From Portibacter marinus (GTDB lineage Bacteria; Bacteroidota; Bacteroidia; Chitinophagales; Saprospiraceae): 64,000 bases of DNA. Of this stretch, positions 62,413 to 64,000 are shown piece after piece (the stretch's first letter is position 1; every line of letters begins with the position of its first letter). Where the stretch lies: positions 496,001 through 560,000 of the forward strand of contig NZ_JAJNKB010000001.1 of assembly GCF_021533195.1 (NCBI RefSeq), written 5' to 3'. A program made the position numbers and the translations under genes. Below the pieces are notes generated by a model. That model saw nothing but the letters and a program-made list of their open reading frames with translations, did no database searches and was not told where the DNA came from.

Positions 62413-62505
62413 TAGACTTACTTATGCCAATCAATATAAAGAAAATAATTTTACCCTAAATTAGAATTTACTTATTCCATCATTAATTAGTCAGAATCCG
62501 TCGTT

Positions 62506-62814
62506 ATGCTATTTATTCAAACCATCATCTCATTCCTAAGAGATAAAGAATATCGTGATTTACTATTTACCTCCACTTTGATCATTATCATCGGAGGGCT
62601 TACTTATCATTATCTTGAAGGCTGGAATTTCATTGATTCGTTCTACTTTGCTATCATTACATTAACAACCATCGGTTATGGTGACTTTTCACCACAAACT
62701 TCCGGTGGCAAGATCTTTACTATGTTTTATGTATTGATCGGATTAGGAATGATACTAACCTTTATTCAAACCGTATATACGCATTATTCAGATATAAAAA
62801 AATCAAAAAAATGA
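62506..62814 (+). CDS. Two-TM potassium channel
   Basis: 102 residues: first helix LLFTSTLIIIIGGLTYHYL, pore loop with the K+ selectivity filter TTIGYGD, and second helix IFTMFYVLIGLGMILTFIQTVY. There is no RCK or voltage-sensor domain, so it is a minimal Ion_trans_2 channel that would form tetramers. Its end overlaps the PHP phosphodiesterase start by 4 bp (ATGA). Confidence 0.9.
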   Translation: MLFIQTIISFLRDKEYRDLLFTSTLIIIIGGLTYHYLEGWNFIDSFYFAIITLTTIGYGDFSPQTSGGKIFTMFYVLIGLGMILTFIQTVYTHYSDIKKSKK

Positions 62815-63917
62815 AGTCACTTTATGTATTGCTATTCTTTTCATTAGCTACCCTGATCATCAAAGCCCAGGATACGGACCGAAAAATTCAATTCCCTGAT
62901 GTGGAAGGCTTTAAAACCTTAAAAGTTGATCTCCACATTCATACTGTATTTTCAGATGGGTCAGTATGGCCCAATATCAGAATTCAGGAAGCGGTCAGGG
63001 ATGGACTGGATGCCATTTCACTAACAGAACATTTAGAGTATCAGCCTCATAAGCAAGACATCCCTCATCCTGACCGAAACAGATCCTATGAAATAGCAGT
63101 GGAGCAAGCTAAACCGCATGACCTTTTAATCATTCACGGTGCAGAAATTACACGAAAAATGCCGCCAGGTCATTCTAATGCGCTCTTTATCGAAGATGCC
63201 AATAAATTGATGATCGAAGATTCATTGGAAGTATTCGCAGAAGCACATCGCCAGGGTGCATTTGTATTCTGGAATCATCCAGATTGGATTCAGCAAAGAG
63301 CAGATGGAGTTGCCAGAATGACGGACTTTCATCGACTTTTAGTAGAAAAGGACTACTTGCATGGAATAGAAGTTGTCAATGACTTAACCTACTCAGAAGA
63401 AGCATTAGAACTGGCAAAGAAAGAAGGCCTTACCGCCATCGGCACTTCTGATATTCATGGCCTGGTGGATTATCAATATAGATTGGCAGAAGGTGGACAT
63501 CGACCTGTTACGCTGGTTTTTGCAGAAGAAAGAAGCATTCAGAGTATAAAAGAGGCTTTGTTTGAAGGCAGAACGGTAGCCTGGTACAATGATTTACTCA
63601 TCGGAGAAGAGCAATGGTTAGATAAAATTATAGCATCTTCACTTTCTTTTGACAGTGAAGGATTCATCGGTCCTTCATCTGTGCTACAGGTCAAAGTCAC
63701 CAACAATTCTGATGCAACCTATTTATTGAAAAATACATCTGACTATAGTTTGCAAAAGCATTCAGACATTGTGACCATCGCTCCTCATTCCGATAAATTA
63801 CTATTAGTCAGAACTTTAGATCACGAAGGTGAGCAAATATCTTTAAGTTTCGAGGTACTCAATGCCATCAGTGGCAAAGATATGCATCCTGACCTGGATA
63901 TTAATATTGATAAATAA
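62811..63917 (+). CDS. PHP-domain phosphodiesterase, Sb-PDE family
   Basis: 368 residues with signal peptide (SLYVLLFFSLATLIIKAQ), so periplasmic or lipid-free secreted. PHP metal site: DLHIHTVFSDG (His42, His44), LTEHLEY, HGAEITRKMPPGHSNALF, FWNHPDW and GTSDIHG. This matches the phosphodiesterase family named after Sphingobium Sb-PDE, which hydrolyses organophosphate diesters; the natural substrate is unknown. A beta-rich C-terminal part follows. It is translationally coupled to the K+ channel gene. Confidence 0.88.
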   Translation: MKSLYVLLFFSLATLIIKAQDTDRKIQFPDVEGFKTLKVDLHIHTVFSDGSVWPNIRIQEAVRDGLDAISLTEHLEYQPHKQDIPHPDRNRSYEIAVEQAKPHDLLIIHGAEITRKMPPGHSNALFIEDANKLMIEDSLEVFAEAHRQGAFVFWNHPDWIQQRADGVARMTDFHRLLVEKDYLHGIEVVNDLTYSEEALELAKKEGLTAIGTSDIHGLVDYQYRLAEGGHRPVTLVFAEERSIQSIKEALFEGRTVAWYNDLLIGEEQWLDKIIASSLSFDSEGFIGPSSVLQVKVTNNSDATYLLKNTSDYSLQKHSDIVTIAPHSDKLLLVRTLDHEGEQISLSFEVLNAISGKDMHPDLDINIDK

Positions 63918-63953
63918 ACCGATCAATTTGTAAAGAATCAAAGTTTACTAGTC

Positions 63954-64000
63954 ATGGCAATATTAGGCAATATCGTAAAGAGAATTCTTGACTTCACAGA
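63954..64000 (+). CDS. Start of an unidentified gene, cut by the window edge
   Basis: The frame from ATG 63954 encodes MAILGNIVKRILDFT and continues beyond the window. Too little is visible to name a family. The 36-bp gap after the phosphodiesterase would allow co-transcription. Confidence 0.5.
   Translation, partial: MAILGNIVKRILDFT

Noticed and set aside
1-64000. tRNA, rRNA or CRISPR arrays
   Set aside because: No cloverleaf with a T-loop GTTCRA pattern and no regularly spaced direct repeats were seen by eye in the intergenic regions; a covariance-model scan would be decisive.

Overview
This window looks like a chromosomal segment of a free-living, probably aquatic member of the Bacteroidota (Cytophagia or Saprospiria type). 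The evidence is the presence of type IX secretion (T9SS) C-terminal sorting domains ending in a YPNP-type repeat, Bacteroidota-restricted small families (Lacal_2735-like, DUF4296, DUF2805/TIGR03643, a DUF6909-like protein), TAnnTTTG promoter boxes, few Shine-Dalgarno sequences, and roughly 40% G+C. Gene density is high. I see no rRNA, tRNA, CRISPR array, prophage or intact insertion sequence.

Layout. 0.1-9.1 kb: a LuxR-type response regulator gene broken by an amber codon; a minus-strand amidohydrolase-patatin pair; an alpha/beta hydrolase; a PlsC-like acyltransferase / isoaspartyl peptidase / GNAT operon; then plus-strand miaA and a hotdog thioesterase. 9.1-19.3 kb: a T9SS-secreted LVIVD-repeat protein faces a 2614-residue protein carrying three DUF4157 (eCIS_core) domains and two DUF922-like metalloprotease domains. 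19.7-26.7 kb: yebC, a prolyl oligopeptidase lipoprotein, and a tightly overlapped operon (DUF2805, SDR, Lacal_2735-like, flavin reductase, DUF2256, FeS cryptochrome/photolyase), followed by a small cytochrome-like lipoprotein and a 100-bp structured intergenic element.

26.7-47.9 kb: a PqqB-like metallo-hydrolase; DUF1573 protein; a secreted protein with two dockerin-like repeats paired with a T9SS protein; prfB with its programmed frameshift, behind an FKBP lipoprotein; nrnA-like, ndk, mutS2, a 1612-residue TamB-like protein, folP, an M23 peptidase with a variant active site, and a sixA-like / DUF4296 / PhoB-like / PhoR-like operon. 48.0-64.0 kb: a SWIM zinc-finger protein, a YfiT-type transferase, DUF6909-like / AlkD-like / sbcD / sbcC, a maltose-utilisation set (pgmB, GH65 phosphorylase, GH13 lipoprotein), a Tat-type TIM-barrel isomerase, a K+ channel overlapping a PHP phosphodiesterase, and a gene start cut by the window edge.

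Most of the window is core metabolism, genome maintenance (MutS2, SbcCD, AlkD-like, photolyase) and envelope functions. The least ordinary parts are the giant DUF4157/DUF922 protein, the photolyase operon with its very small overlapping genes, the structured element at 26.6-26.7 kb, and two terminator-like hairpins placed directly before start codons (3.9 and 37.8 kb).
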